DNA from: Nitrosomonas sp.
GTDB taxonomy: Bacteria; Pseudomonadota; Gammaproteobacteria; Burkholderiales; Nitrosomonadaceae
Direction: 5' to 3'
NCBI RefSeq assembly: GCF_024282095.1
Contig: NZ_JAMWZS010000009.1
Location: 19,305 to 83,304, forward strand
Length of the DNA stretch: 64,000 nt
Shown: one piece after another, positions 26,697 through 35,812 of the stretch
Layout: each line of letters opens with the position of its first letter
How positions within the stretch are numbered: position 1 is the first letter of the stretch
The notes under the pieces: model-generated
Told to the model about the DNA's origin: nothing
Databases searched by the model: none
What the model saw: the letters and a program-made list of their open reading frames with translations, nothing else
Made by a program: the position numbers and the translations under genes

Positions 26697-28208
26697 GGTG
26701 CAAGCGGCAAAGTAAAATGGAATTTAGCACCTGACTCAGCACCGGAATCCACCCAGAGCTGGCCACCATTGGTTTCAATCAGTGCCCGACTAATCGCGAG
26801 CCCCATCCCGATACCCGTTGGCTTGGTTGTAAAAAAAGGTTCAAATATGCGCTTCGCCATGGCTGAATCTAGACCCGGCCCATTATCCTGTATGGTTACT
26901 ATCATCAGGTTAGTTTCGGCTAACACCATGGCAGTAATCGTCAAGGTAGGTAACTTTGTTGCATGCATGGCTTCAATCGCATTTCTAAATAGATTGACCG
27001 GAAAAAACTTTCTGTATCTGCGTGCAATTACATTGAACAGCAGGAAGATTCTGCTGCAAATCAAGCACTGGATAGAAAGTACCCATGACCATCATTACCA
27101 ATAATGTTTAGCGCGTCATTGATAATATCATTCAGATTTGATCGCTCGGTTACCAATTCGCCTTCCTGCAGGAAAGCCAGCAACTCGTGCAGGCTATGAC
27201 CAGCACGTTGCGCTTGTTCTACGCAACCTTCAAGTGCGCGTTTTAAATTATCAGAGTTTAAAACATCGTTGCCTAATTCGTGCAACACCACTTTCCCCAT
27301 AAGCGGAAATTGCTGTAAGTGGCTGATTAAGTTCATGAGCAATCGCCGAAGCCGTGAGCGCTGCCACCTGCTGTTTAAAAATATTTTCCGTTTCGTCGCG
27401 TTGTGCTTGCAGCTTTTTCTGTAGATTCTTCTGTTCTGTCACATCCCGTGTAACGCCTACCAGCCGATCCGGTTGCCCGTTGTCAAAAATACACCCGCCC
27501 CCTTGCAGGATATCCAACGTGTAATACCATTGGCCGAATTTAACAACACGATATTCCGCTTTGAATTCGCCATCACCAGCGGGATTCAGTCGCATGATCG
27601 ATAGCGGACTGTCGCGCCTGCGATCTTCCGGTGTATCCTCACGAATTCCTCATAACTGACGGTTTCACCCAAATGTTCACCCCATAATTTGCGCATCTGA
27701 TTATCCCAATAAACGATATTGCGTTTCAGGTCGCAGTCAAAATACCTAAACCCGCTGCTTGTTTCGCTAAACGCAATCGCTCCTCACTGGCTGCGCAGTG
27801 CTCCTGGCCTAAGAACGCCGGCTCAGCAACATTGAATGTAATCAAAGATATAAAGCTGTTGCTGAGCTTCTATCGGGCTGAGGCTAACATCTAACAGCAT
27901 CTCTTTGTGGTCTCGGCCTTGTGCGACAAATTCGTTGCTAACGCTCACAGAGTGCTTGATCGGTTCGAAGAACAGCTCATGACGATATCGATCTGTTTCC
28001 CGATACCGGCACAATCAGTATTTCAACCGCCAATCCACTGAGTTCATCTTCGGTATAGCCAAACAATTTTTGCGCCACTGGGTTAACCAACACAATGTGG
28101 CCAGAATCTTCAGTCAATAGCATTGCATCGGCTGCTCGCATCAAACAGCGTTTGAAAACCTAAATTTTTCAGCACTTCTATCAAAGTTATATCCCTGCTC
28201 TTCAGCAT
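26693..28208 (-). pseudogene. PAS-domain sensor histidine kinase, multiply frameshifted
   Basis: Pieces in several minus-strand frames add up to one kinase. An N-terminal PAS domain starts from the ATG at 28208 (MLKSRDITLIEVLKNLGF, then after a shift MLLTEDSGHIVLVNPVAQKL). A second PAS follows (ERLRLAKQAAGLG), then a third with GVTRDVTEQKNLQKKL near 27430. The H box is AIAHELNQPLTAIS (about 27320-27360) and the C-terminal ATPase is RNAIEAMHA and TIQDNGPGLD, ending IGMGLAISRALIETNGG. Six or more shifts separate them. The neighbouring FixJ-like regulator is intact. This resembles FixL/FixJ-type systems, but no heme ligand can be assigned. Confidence 0.85.
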
Positions 28209-28712
28209 TTCATAAAGAAGATTTAAAAAGCTTTACCAACAAAAACCAATTCTTCTCTATAAATATTTGACACATAAGGGTTTACCCTTACGTGCTACAG
28301 CGCGGATTTTGCCGCTTGTTATTTCTCTTGTGTAGGATTTGCAAAGGTAGGAAATATGATACAGATTTGCCAGTCACTTTCTTAGGTTATTGATATCGCT
28401 TAGGTTCTTCGGGACGGCTTTTTCAATGATATGGATATATCGGGAAATTATCTACGTGTGGTCATCTGCCTCATATTTAGCAAAAGATAAGAAATTATGA
28501 CCAAGAAAAACATAGGAATAACTTTCACAGTTACAGCAAATGACCAGTAATTTTCTTATTGTTATTTTGCGAAATTCCGTTGACAGCACCTATCAATAAA
28601 GGCTTCAGACCAATCTTCGACATCATAATTTTATATATCTATTAACTACTTATGCCCTTTGATGTGTTGTTTTCGCTACGTTAAAACTTTTAACAGTTTT
28701 GGAGAAAATTAA
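28209..28712. other. Non-coding stretch between the kinase remnant and the disrupted small ORF
   Basis: No convincing ORF is present. It carries the palindrome at 28275-28290 preceded by TTGACA (28267-28272). The remainder is AT-rich leader-like sequence. A ribosome-binding site (TTTTGGAGAAAA) ends it just before the ATG at 28713. Confidence 0.5.
28275..28318. promoter_or_regulatory. Palindromic operator-like element, copy A
   Basis: TAAGGGTTTACCCTTA (28275-28290) is a perfect 6+4+6 palindrome. The following block (CGGATTTTGCCGCTTG, 28303-28318) recurs with few changes at 32237-32252, before the porin gene. It lies 66 bases upstream of the kinase remnant start. A FixJ-like regulator is encoded in the same operon and is the natural candidate to bind it; that is inference. 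Confidence 0.5.
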
Positions 28713-28886
28713 ATGAATAAAAATACACTAGCCCTGCGGATATATTCTGACTTCCTATCGATGCTGCCGAACACAATATTCGCTGAAGATGTATCGAAGA
28801 ACCAACCGACAACAGAGAAAACTGAAGTGGTCCCCCTACAACTGTACAACCTGAAAGTAGAATTAAGCTCTGCCATGGGTAGTTAA

Positions 28887-29724
28887 TCAAGCTACGGCGG
28901 CCTGATGAATTGCTTGAAATTGATAGTAAACCTCATTGGGAGTTTGGTTATCGAGAGCTTTGATGAAAACGTTCCTGATTGTACCAGTCAAACCACTGAG
29001 TCAAACTTTTCCTTACCTCCTTTAAGTCACTAAATGCCCTGGTGTATAAGAACTCATACTTTACTGTACGCCATAGCCGTTCAACAAAAATATTATCCTG
29101 ATAACAACCCTTTCCATCCATGCTGACCTGAACATCGTGATTTCTCAAAACAGCAATCCATGCTTCGCTGGTGAATTGAGCACCCTGATCGGTATTGAAT
29201 ATCTGCGGACAGCCGTGATCTTGAATAGCATCCTCCAATGCCTGAACGCAGAAATCCGCATTCATCGTGTTGGATAAGCGCCAGCTCAGTACTTTACGGG
29301 AATGCCAGTCCATGATGGCAACCAAATAGCCAAAGCCTTTCTCCATCGGTACATAGGTAATATCAGCAGCCCAGACTTGATTGGGTCGATTGATTACCTT
29401 ACCTTTGAGCAGATAAGGATATATTTTGTGTTGTTTGGCTGGAATACTGGTTCCCGGTTTGGGCGCGGTGCTGATAATGCCCAGAGTCTTCATCATGGAT
29501 GCTGCTTTCTTGCGACCGATCAGTATTCCCTGACGCAAAAACCACGTGGCGTAGCTGCGTGATCCATATTGCGGTGTTTTTAGGTATTGCTCATCCATTT
29601 TTCGTAGCAAAGTCAGTTCCGCGTCAGTAGCTGGTTGTGGCTGATAATAATATGTCGAGCGCGCCAAACCTAGTAAGTGGCATTGGCGAACACGACTTGG
29701 TTTGTCGTTAAGCTCAATCATCAT
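28887..29724 (-). pseudogene. IS3-family transposase OrfB, frameshifted near the C-terminus
   Basis: The main frame (29724 down to 28948) encodes a normal rve integrase: an HTH_21-type N-terminus (RQCHLLGLARSTYYYQPQ), then the DDE core with VWAADITYVPME (first Asp), IFNTDQGAQFTS (second Asp) and DNIFVERLWRTVKYE (Glu). An extra A near 28953 breaks the frame. The usual C-terminus (LDNQTPNEVYYQFQAIHQAA) follows in the next frame, to a TGA at 28887-28889. The core triad is complete, but the protein would lack its last 20 or so residues. Confidence 0.85.
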
Positions 29725-29761
29725 CTTGCGTTCCGTTGTGCTTAATGATCGAGCTTTCTGG

Positions 29762-30019
29762 CTAAAAAATCGCGTTCTCCGTCAGTTGCCCTATGACACG
29801 ATGTAAATCGTCTGTGGTTTGTCCGCTTGCTTTGCCAGCACTGTTGTTCTTGGAAAACAACTCGGCCGCTTGTTCTATGAGTTGCCGTTTCCAGCTATTG
29901 ATCTGCGTGGGATGTATTCCATAACGTGTGCCAGTTGCGCAATGGTTTCATCTCCCATATCGCCGCCAGCGCTTTTTTCGCCTTGAATTCACTGGACTAT
30001 TGTGCGCGTATATGCTCAT
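29762..30019 (-). pseudogene. IS3-family transposase OrfA remnant
   Basis: Frames beginning at an ATG at 30019 give EFKAKKALAAI and, after shifts, RYGIHPTQINSWKRQLIEQA and ELFSKNNSAGKA. This is the HTH_8-type OrfA pattern of IS3 elements. At least two indels break it, so the programmed-frameshift OrfAB fusion cannot be made. Confidence 0.7.
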
Positions 30020-30155
30020 GATTATGATCCTCGGATTGTCCATATTCGCTGAAGATGTATCAACCTGTACAGTTTTGCGGTACCACTTCAAACTCCCAAT
30101 GAACTTCAGCGCGAACAATCCCAATCACTAACTTTATTATAAGAGGAGCGTAACC

Positions 30156-31147
30156 ATGTCATTGTCCAGTCTTCTCGTACCGGCGATACTGTTCTTCGCA
30201 TTGGGTATGTTTGCCTGTCTCATCAAATCGGATCTGAAATTCCCCCCGATATGCATAAGATGATCGTGATCTATTTGCTGATCGGTATCGGGCTTCATGG
30301 TGGCAAGGCACTTGCCGGATCAGACATGGCATCTGCTATTCCTGCTGTATGGGCAGCACTTGCGTTTGGCTGTGGCTTGCCTATCGTTGCTTATATCATC
30401 TTGCCAGCACTCGGAAAAATAGATCCTCTCAATGCTGCTGCCATTTCTGCGCACTATGGTTCGGTGAGCGCAGGGACCTATATGACGGCGGTAGCGTTCC
30501 TGGGAGGTATCGGCGTAACGTATGAGGCTTATCCCGTCATCATGCTGGCGATCATGGAATCACCTGCAATCATGATCGGCTTGGTGCTTGCCGGTTATTC
30601 CCGAAGAATCATGGGCGGAGCGTCCAAAATGGACAAAGGGATGATGAAGCATCTGATGATCGACGCCTTTACCAATGGCAGTATCTTATTATTGTTCGGC
30701 TCCATGGCAATTGGTTGGGTTGTTTCAGACGTCAGTTACAAGAAAATTGAACCTTTCTTTGAACTCATCTTCATGGGTGCTTTATGTATCTTCCTGTGCG
30801 ATATGGGGATGGAGGCCGGCAAAAGGCTGTCGGAGTTCAAATCTGTGGGTCTTTTCTTGGTCAGTTTTGGCATCGCCATGCCCATAATTGGCGCGATATG
30901 TGGGCTATTTGTAGGTCACTTCCTCCTGGGCTATTCGGTGGGAGGTATCACGTTGGTAACAGTACTTGCAGCCAGTTGCTCCTACATCGCGGTTCCACCG
31001 GCGATGCGCCTTGCAATCCCTGAGGCCAATCCATCGTTCTATCTGACTTTATCGCTCGGAGTTACTTTCCCGTTTAACGTGGTGGTTGGTATTCCCACCT
31101 ATTATGCAATTGCCCAGTACTTACATGAAACTTATTATCCGTGGTAA
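30156..31147 (+). pseudogene. sbtA: SbtA-type sodium-dependent bicarbonate transporter, frameshifted after the first helix
   Basis: Ten-helix-type transporter (DUF897/SbtA) that imports bicarbonate with Na+. It starts at the ATG at 30156 after AAGAGGAG: MSLSSLLVPAILFFALGMFA, then CLIKSDLKFPP. A run of six C at 30242-30247 shifts the frame; seven would restore PPDMHKMIVIYLLIGIG. From 30251 the remainder reads open to 31147 with the family segments SAHYGSVSAGTYMTAVAF and AASCSYIAVPPAMRLAIPEA. Translation from internal starts would lack the first membrane helix. The PII-like sbtB follows, as in cyanobacteria and other autotrophs. A one-base sequencing error is a live alternative. Confidence 0.82.
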
Positions 31148-31400
31148 TTGGCATTCACCGGCTACTATGGAGCAGGTTTGGTATCGCCTAATACTTATCC
31201 ATTAATGTCATGCTGTAAGTTATCAGGCGGTGGCGTCGTAAAAAAGCGCTGCCGCCAAGTGTCCAGGATGGCAACACAGGGTAAGAACCTGACTCATTTG
31301 AATGCATTACTTATTGAAATTCCTCAAGATAACCTCCAGTACTTATTTACCGGAGTGTTCAAATCTTGACTATCACATAACTATCTTTTGGAGGAAAATC

Positions 31401-31730
31401 ATGGCATTAGGACCAGAAATATTAAAAAAAATGATACGGATCGAGATCGTCGTTAACGAAGAGTCACTAGACACTCTGATCAAATTGTTTCGGGATGCCA
31501 ATGTGCGCGGCTACACAGTCATCAAAGGGGCAGGCGGCCTTGGATCAACCGGCGAACGCAATCCAGATGACTACGTTTTGCAGCAACCCAATGCCGTCAT
31601 GGTACTCGCCTGCGAAGAAAATCAAGCGGAAAAAATCATCATGCTACTTCACCCCGAGTTAAAAGATCTCGGCGGCATGTGCTTGGTTTCCGAATGTCAT
31701 TGGGTTCTGGGACCCACGGTTTCATATTGA
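31401..31730 (+). CDS. sbtB: SbtB-like PII-family protein
   Basis: A 109-residue PII-fold protein. The ATG at 31401 is chosen for its strong ribosome-binding site (TTTGGAGGAAAA); the frame is open further upstream without similarity. It contains IRIEIVVNEESLDTLIKLF, VRGYTVIKGAGGLGSTGER (T-loop region) and ECHWVLGPTVSY at the end. SbtB proteins bind adenine nucleotides and gate SbtA. It lies 253 bases after sbtA. It lacks the conserved Tyr51 uridylylation context of GlnB. Confidence 0.78.
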   Translation: MALGPEILKKMIRIEIVVNEESLDTLIKLFRDANVRGYTVIKGAGGLGSTGERNPDDYVLQQPNAVMVLACEENQAEKIIMLLHPELKDLGGMCLVSECHWVLGPTVSY

Positions 31731-31779
31731 ACTGAACGAATGCAGAACGATCCAGAAGCAATCAAACTAAGGAGCCAAA

Positions 31780-31811
31780 CTGAGCCTCGGCTGATATCAG
31801 CCGGGGCTCAG
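31780..31811 (+). terminator. Strong hairpin downstream of sbtB, possible terminator
   Basis: Arms CTGAGCCTCGGCTGA (31780-31794) and TCAGCCGGGGCTCAG (31797-31811) pair over 15 positions with one G-T pair and a two-base loop. No T-run follows, so it may protect the 3' end or need Rho. Confidence 0.5.
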
Positions 31812-31975
31812 CATTCAGCTTGATTGAAAATAAAAATGGTTCCTGCATTACAGAGCACAAGCGTTTATGGAAGCAGCGAAGAAGGAATCGCAACAATCCA
31901 GCCGATTAGGTTGCCAATCAGTATCTAAACACTCCTATTTGAGCAGTGCGTCAATCCACGCACAGTACGTTCAGC

Positions 31976-32134
31976 CTAATTCTCACCGATTGCAGCACTA
32001 TCCAATATGACATATTCATGGCTCCAGTCAAACTGCCAGTTCCACTGGCCAAGAATCCCGGCAGGATAAAAACTTGTGTCGTTGATGTGTGGGGCTTGTT
32101 GTCCCAATCCAGTATAAAACGTTGCACTAGACAT
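31976..32134 (-). CDS. Possible small protein or remnant of a larger gene
   Basis: A 52-residue minus-strand frame from the ATG at 32134 begins MSSATFYTGLGQQAPHINDT and continues with the aromatic-rich GILGQWNWQFDWSHEYVILD. The composition looks like real protein, perhaps an outer-membrane beta-barrel fragment. No family is recognised and no clear ribosome-binding site is present, so it may be a relic. Confidence 0.25.
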   Translation of the reverse strand: MSSATFYTGLGQQAPHINDTSFYPAGILGQWNWQFDWSHEYVILDSAAIGEN

Positions 32135-32211
32135 ACGATCCTTGTAACCCTAAACCTGTAGTAAGCATTCGAACAAACATTGTGCTGTTCTTAGTTGTTT
32201 TTTTCGCAATA

Positions 32212-32254
32212 TAAGGGTTTGCGCTTAGGTGCTTGCACGGATTTTACCACTTGC
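32212..32254. promoter_or_regulatory. Palindromic operator-like element, copy B, upstream of the porin gene
   Basis: TAAGGGTTTGCGCTTA (32212-32227) is the imperfect partner of the perfect palindrome at 28275. The downstream block (CGGATTTTACCACTTG, 32237-32252) also matches copy A, with a 2-base gap between blocks. It lies 115-130 bases before the porin start, a place suited to an activator or repressor. Confidence 0.5.
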
Positions 32255-32341
32255 CACTCCCAAGTAATATTTAAAAAAGCTAACAAATTAAATTGGGTTT
32301 TTACCTGAGCACAGCTGATTTAAAGAAAGGAGTATAAAAAT

Positions 32342-33820
32342 ATGACTTGGAAGAATATGCAAATTACCTGCTGGGTAGTCTTTCTCATCATTGGATGTTT
32401 CTTGTGGAGTAAGCATCTATTCGCTGCCGGAGAAGACGATCCGAAGAAAAAAACAACCGAGAAGCCATCCATTATCTTCAAAAACAACACCGCACCCAAC
32501 GGCACTCCATTCAGTGCTCAGGAAACTGTAGGGCACACACGGTTTGACTTTGATAGCCTAACTACATTAATGGAACAACATAAAACGCCACTTGCAGCCA
32601 TGGCGCCGGATTGGCTTAATGTAGCGATCGAACATCGTACCCGTTACGATGTATACGATCACGGCTTCACCAAAAGTATTCCAGGGTTCAATGACCAGAT
32701 TCATCAACGCACTCGATTCTTGATGGAAATTAAGAATATCATTGATCCCCTCAAGTTCACGCTTGAACTGACAGATATCCGTGCTCCGCTGGCCAACTTC
32801 GGGCAAGATCATAACCCGAATATAGCCGATCATTTTGACTTTACCCAAATGCACCTTGGTTTGCACGACAAAAATTTTCTAGGTACGGGCTATGCGGGGA
32901 AATTCGAAGTAGGTCGTTTCATGATGGATTTGGGTGAATCCCGCCTGGTAGGCGGCCATCGCTGGGGAACCTTATCGCCCGCATTCGACGGCTTGCACTT
33001 CATGCTCGGCAATACGGATCAAAAATGGAGTTTGCGCGTGTTTGGTTCACGGCCGGTGCAACGGGAGACGACATCGTTGAATTGGAACACTCCCGAATCT
33101 TATTTCTCAGGCGCGTATATCACCAACCGCGACTTGCGCTGGATTAACTTCGATGGTTATTTTTTCCAGTTGAACGAAAACAATTCTCTTAAACAACGAA
33201 ATTTATCAACCACCGGTTTCAGATTGTTCGCCAAGCCTACAAAAGGCAGCATGGATTATGAGATTGAATCCATGTATCAGTTTGGCGATACCCGGGATAA
33301 AAGCCTGTTCGCCCATCGCCATCACGGCGAGGTAGGATATAGTTTCAATACGCCAATGCCGCTCAGAGCTGTTTACTTGTTCGATTTTTCATCAGGAAGT
33401 CGCGATCCCGATAAGAATTTTGATATTTTGTATGCAAAGCGCCGCGTCGAGTATGGTCCGACGGGGATGTTCGGCCCCTTTTTCCCATCCAATCTTTTTT
33501 CCCCCGTCGGTTTTCGTGCAACGCTTGTACCAACACCTACCGTACGGTTGATGCTGGCTCACCGTGCCTACTGGTTAGCCGATAAAAATGGCGCGTATGT
33601 CGGTAGCGGCTTGCAAGACCCAACCGGCCGAGCCGGCAGTTTCTTGGGTAATATGCTGGATGTCAGCTTAGGATGGGATCCGCAATGGAGTTACTTAAAA
33701 CGTGTGAGCTTCGATATTGGTTATAGCCACATATTCAAAGGATCTTACTTTGATAAAGTTGCACAAGGCCTTTCCGTTGACACTAACTATGGATATACGA
33801 TGGCTACCTTTAAATTCTAG
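32342..33820 (+). CDS. Alginate-export-family outer-membrane porin
   Basis: A 492-residue outer-membrane beta-barrel. The N-terminal signal peptide has its hydrophobic core around residues 10-25 and cleavage near LFAAG-E. A Lys/Thr-rich linker follows. The barrel region includes RTRYDVYDHGF, HQRTRFLMEI and, mid-protein, YAGKFEVGRFMMDLGESRLV. It ends in F after a final amphipathic strand (GYTMATFKF), as expected for BAM insertion. Such porins carry small anionic or sugar-like solutes. Its place after sbtAB and its shared operator suggest a related anion-uptake role, which is inferred. Confidence 0.82.
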   Translation: MTWKNMQITCWVVFLIIGCFLWSKHLFAAGEDDPKKKTTEKPSIIFKNNTAPNGTPFSAQETVGHTRFDFDSLTTLMEQHKTPLAAMAPDWLNVAIEHRTRYDVYDHGFTKSIPGFNDQIHQRTRFLMEIKNIIDPLKFTLELTDIRAPLANFGQDHNPNIADHFDFTQMHLGLHDKNFLGTGYAGKFEVGRFMMDLGESRLVGGHRWGTLSPAFDGLHFMLGNTDQKWSLRVFGSRPVQRETTSLNWNTPESYFSGAYITNRDLRWINFDGYFFQLNENNSLKQRNLSTTGFRLFAKPTKGSMDYEIESMYQFGDTRDKSLFAHRHHGEVGYSFNTPMPLRAVYLFDFSSGSRDPDKNFDILYAKRRVEYGPTGMFGPFFPSNLFSPVGFRATLVPTPTVRLMLAHRAYWLADKNGAYVGSGLQDPTGRAGSFLGNMLDVSLGWDPQWSYLKRVSFDIGYSHIFKGSYFDKVAQGLSVDTNYGYTMATFKF

Positions 33821-33951
33821 CTTCTTGAAGTAAGAATAATATAAATCTAAAAGTATATAATTAGCCGCTCTTGAAATACATGCAGAAACTTGAACATGGC
33901 GCGTAATTATCGATGATTCCAAAGATTCCTATGATACAAATGGACGATCTT

Positions 33952-34572
33952 TCATACGCGCCGTTCAAACCGATAAAATGCCAGCACGCCCATCAGATTC
34001 GGCAAAAAATGGACGGGGCAATTATTGTTCATCACCCGGCGCTCCAGGATACGTGCATTACATTGCTGGCACAGCGCTTCAAAATCACCCAGCGTACAGA
34101 GATGAATATTGGGTGTGTCGTACCAGTGATAAGGCAGTTCCTTTGAAATAGGCATATGACCGGAAATAACCTGCATACGGTTTTTCCAGTAGCCAAAATT
34201 GGGAAATGAAACGATGCCTTCCTTGCCGACCCGCAGCATTTCCTGAACGATACCCTCGGTGTGCCGCATGGCCTGGAGCGTCTGGGATAGAATGACATAA
34301 TCGAACGAATCCGATGCAAAGCTGGACAATCCCGACTCTAAATCATTTTGAATGACGTTGATACCGTTAGCGAAGCATTTGAGCAGTTTGTCATCATCAA
34401 TTTCAACGCCATAGCCGAAGACATTGCGCGTATCACGCAAATAACGCAGCAATGAACCATCGCCACAGCCTAAGTCGAGTATTTTTGCGCCGGGTTTAAT
34501 CCATTCGGCAATGGCCTCAAAATCCGGGCGTAATGCGATGGGTGATGGCACTGTTGTATCATTCATGGTCAA
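33952..34572 (-). CDS. metW: Methionine biosynthesis protein MetW
   Basis: A 206-residue SAM-methyltransferase-fold protein. ILDLGCGDGSLLRYL (about 35-49), VIQNDLESGLSSF, YVILSQTLQAMRH and GIVSFPNFGYW are typical of MetW. It lies 14 bases after metX on the same strand, the standard metXW pair; MetW is reported to support MetX activity in some proteobacteria. Confidence 0.95.
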   Translation of the reverse strand: MTMNDTTVPSPIALRPDFEAIAEWIKPGAKILDLGCGDGSLLRYLRDTRNVFGYGVEIDDDKLLKCFANGINVIQNDLESGLSSFASDSFDYVILSQTLQAMRHTEGIVQEMLRVGKEGIVSFPNFGYWKNRMQVISGHMPISKELPYHWYDTPNIHLCTLGDFEALCQQCNARILERRVMNNNCPVHFLPNLMGVLAFYRFERRV

Positions 34573-34586
34573 TTAATAGGCTCAAC

Positions 34587-35714
34587 TTAGGTAGAAATAT
34601 TATCCATATACGCCCGCACCAGTTGATGGTAATACGGCGTTTCCATTAAAAACGAATCATGGCCATGGCTGGAAGTGATTTCCGCATAGCTCACGTTAAT
34701 TTTATTGTCCAGCAATGCTTTGACAATTTCCCGCGAGCGTTCCGGCGAGAAACGCCAATCCGACGTAAACGATAAAATCAGGTAATTCGCCTTAGCAACT
34801 TGGAAGGCTGCGCTTAGATCGCCGTCATATGCATCGGCGGGATTAAAGTAATCCAACGCCTTGGTCATCAGCAAATAGGTATTGGCATCGAACAAATCTG
34901 CAAATTTGTCACCTTGATAGCGTAGATACGATTCAATTTCAAATTCCACGTCGAAACCGAAAGACAGTTCGCTTTTACGCAGATTGCGCCCGAATTTCGC
35001 CGCCATCGAGTCGTCGGAAAGATAAGTGATATGCCCCAGCATACGCGCCAGCCGCAAGCCGCGTCTCGGCAAAGTGTCATAGGCATAATAATTGCCGCCG
35101 TAAAATTCCTGGTCGGTCATGATCGCCTGGCGGGCAACGTCATTAAACGCGATATTTTGTGCGGTCAATTTGGCAGCGGCTGCAACTACCAGTGCGTGCC
35201 GCACTTTTTCCGGATAATCCAGCGTCCATTGCATCGCTTGCATACCGCCAAGACTGCCACCCACCACCGCTGCAAATTGCTCAATCCCTAAATGCTCCGC
35301 CAACTGTGCCTGGGTTTCCACCCAATCCTCCACGGTGACTACCGGAAAGCTGGCACCGTAGTGCTTGCCGGTTTTGGTGTCGATACTGGCGGGGCCGGTA
35401 GAGCCGTGACATCCGCCCAGATTATTTACGCCAATGACAAAGAAGCGCGTGGTATCTATCGGTTTGCCAGGCCCCACCATGTTATCCCACCAGCCGTGGC
35501 TCTTTTCTGTTTCGGCATAAACACCGGCCACATGGTGATTGCCTGAAAGTGCATGACAAATCAATACCGCATTGGATCGTGCCGCATTCAACTGTCCATA
35601 AGTTTCATACACCAGGTGATAACTATCGAGCACCAATCCGCTTTTCAACTGCAACGGCTTATCGATCTGCACGTACTGAGGGGTTACAACACCCACTGAT
35701 TTTGAATCTTGCAT
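34587..35714 (-). CDS. metX: Homoserine O-acyltransferase MetX
   Basis: An alpha/beta-hydrolase that acylates homoserine, the first committed step of methionine synthesis. The start [10 protein letters not shown] at 35714 gives 375 residues, the family norm; an upstream in-frame ATG at 35783 adds an unrelated extension. The nucleophile elbow is [14 protein letters not shown], the N-terminal part has [12 protein letters not shown] and [14 protein letters not shown], and the catalytic His lies in SSHGHDSFL near the C-terminus. Proteobacterial MetX enzymes paired with MetW often use succinyl-CoA, so acetyl and succinyl specificity cannot be separated here. Confidence 0.93.
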   Translation of the reverse strand: MQDSKSVGVVTPQYVQIDKPLQLKSGLVLDSYHLVYETYGQLNAARSNAVLICHALSGNHHVAGVYAETEKSHGWWDNMVGPGKPIDTTRFFVIGVNNLGGCHGSTGPASIDTKTGKHYGASFPVVTVEDWVETQAQLAEHLGIEQFAAVVGGSLGGMQAMQWTLDYPEKVRHALVVAAAAKLTAQNIAFNDVARQAIMTDQEFYGGNYYAYDTLPRRGLRLARMLGHITYLSDDSMAAKFGRNLRKSELSFGFDVEFEIESYLRYQGDKFADLFDANTYLLMTKALDYFNPADAYDGDLSAAFQVAKANYLILSFTSDWRFSPERSREIVKALLDNKINVSYAEITSSHGHDSFLMETPYYHQLVRAYMDNIST

Positions 35715-35786
35715 GTATATATAAAAATAATCCGAAGAAACGGTCAATTTGTGTTGACGATTATATCGCCAAAGAACCGCCACGCA

Positions 35787-35812
35787 CTAGCAGACCGTTG
35801 AAAAACAACTAG
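35787..35812. repeat. Solo end of a CTAG-flanked dispersed repeat
   Basis: CTAGCAGACCGTTGAAAAAC (35787-35806) matches the 20-base ends of the 148-bp element at 38399, and ACTAG follows at once. The closing CTAG holds the ptsI stop codon (35809-35811), so the repeat sits exactly at the gene's end. Confidence 0.5.

Larger units (their letters stand above)
28823..30090 (-). mobile_element. IS3-family insertion sequence, inactive copy
   Basis: A 1,268-bp element with imperfect terminal inverted repeats starting TGAAGTGGT (28823 onward) and ending ACCACTTCA (to 30090); about 25 bases pair with few mismatches. AAC is duplicated on both sides (28820-28822 and 30091-30093). It encodes IS3 OrfA and OrfB on the minus strand, both with frameshifts. 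Confidence 0.85.
28713..30142 (+). pseudogene. Small exported-peptide-like ORF split by an IS3 element
   Basis: The ATG at 28713 follows a good ribosome-binding site. The frame is cut after codon 36 by the IS at 28823. Removing the IS and one AAC duplication joins it in frame to 30094-30142, giving a 52-residue peptide that ends in a TAA 13 bases before sbtA. The N-terminus (MNKNTLALRIYSDFLSMLPN, then TIFAEDVSK) looks like a weak signal peptide with a cleavage-like FA-ED, and the tail is Thr/Glu/Gln-rich. I do not recognise it. Its position suggests it was cotranscribed with sbtA. Confidence 0.5.
31731..32341. other. Intergenic stretch before the porin gene
   Basis: It holds the hairpin at 31780-31811, a coherent 52-codon minus-strand frame at 31976-32134 listed separately, and the operator-like element at 32212. 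A ribosome-binding site (AAAGAAAGGAG) closes it before the porin ATG at 32342. I see no other gene. Confidence 0.5.

Noticed and set aside
31148-31369. 73-codon frame right after sbtA
   Set aside because: It opens with TTG at the sbtA stop, has no ribosome-binding site and no protein-like pattern.
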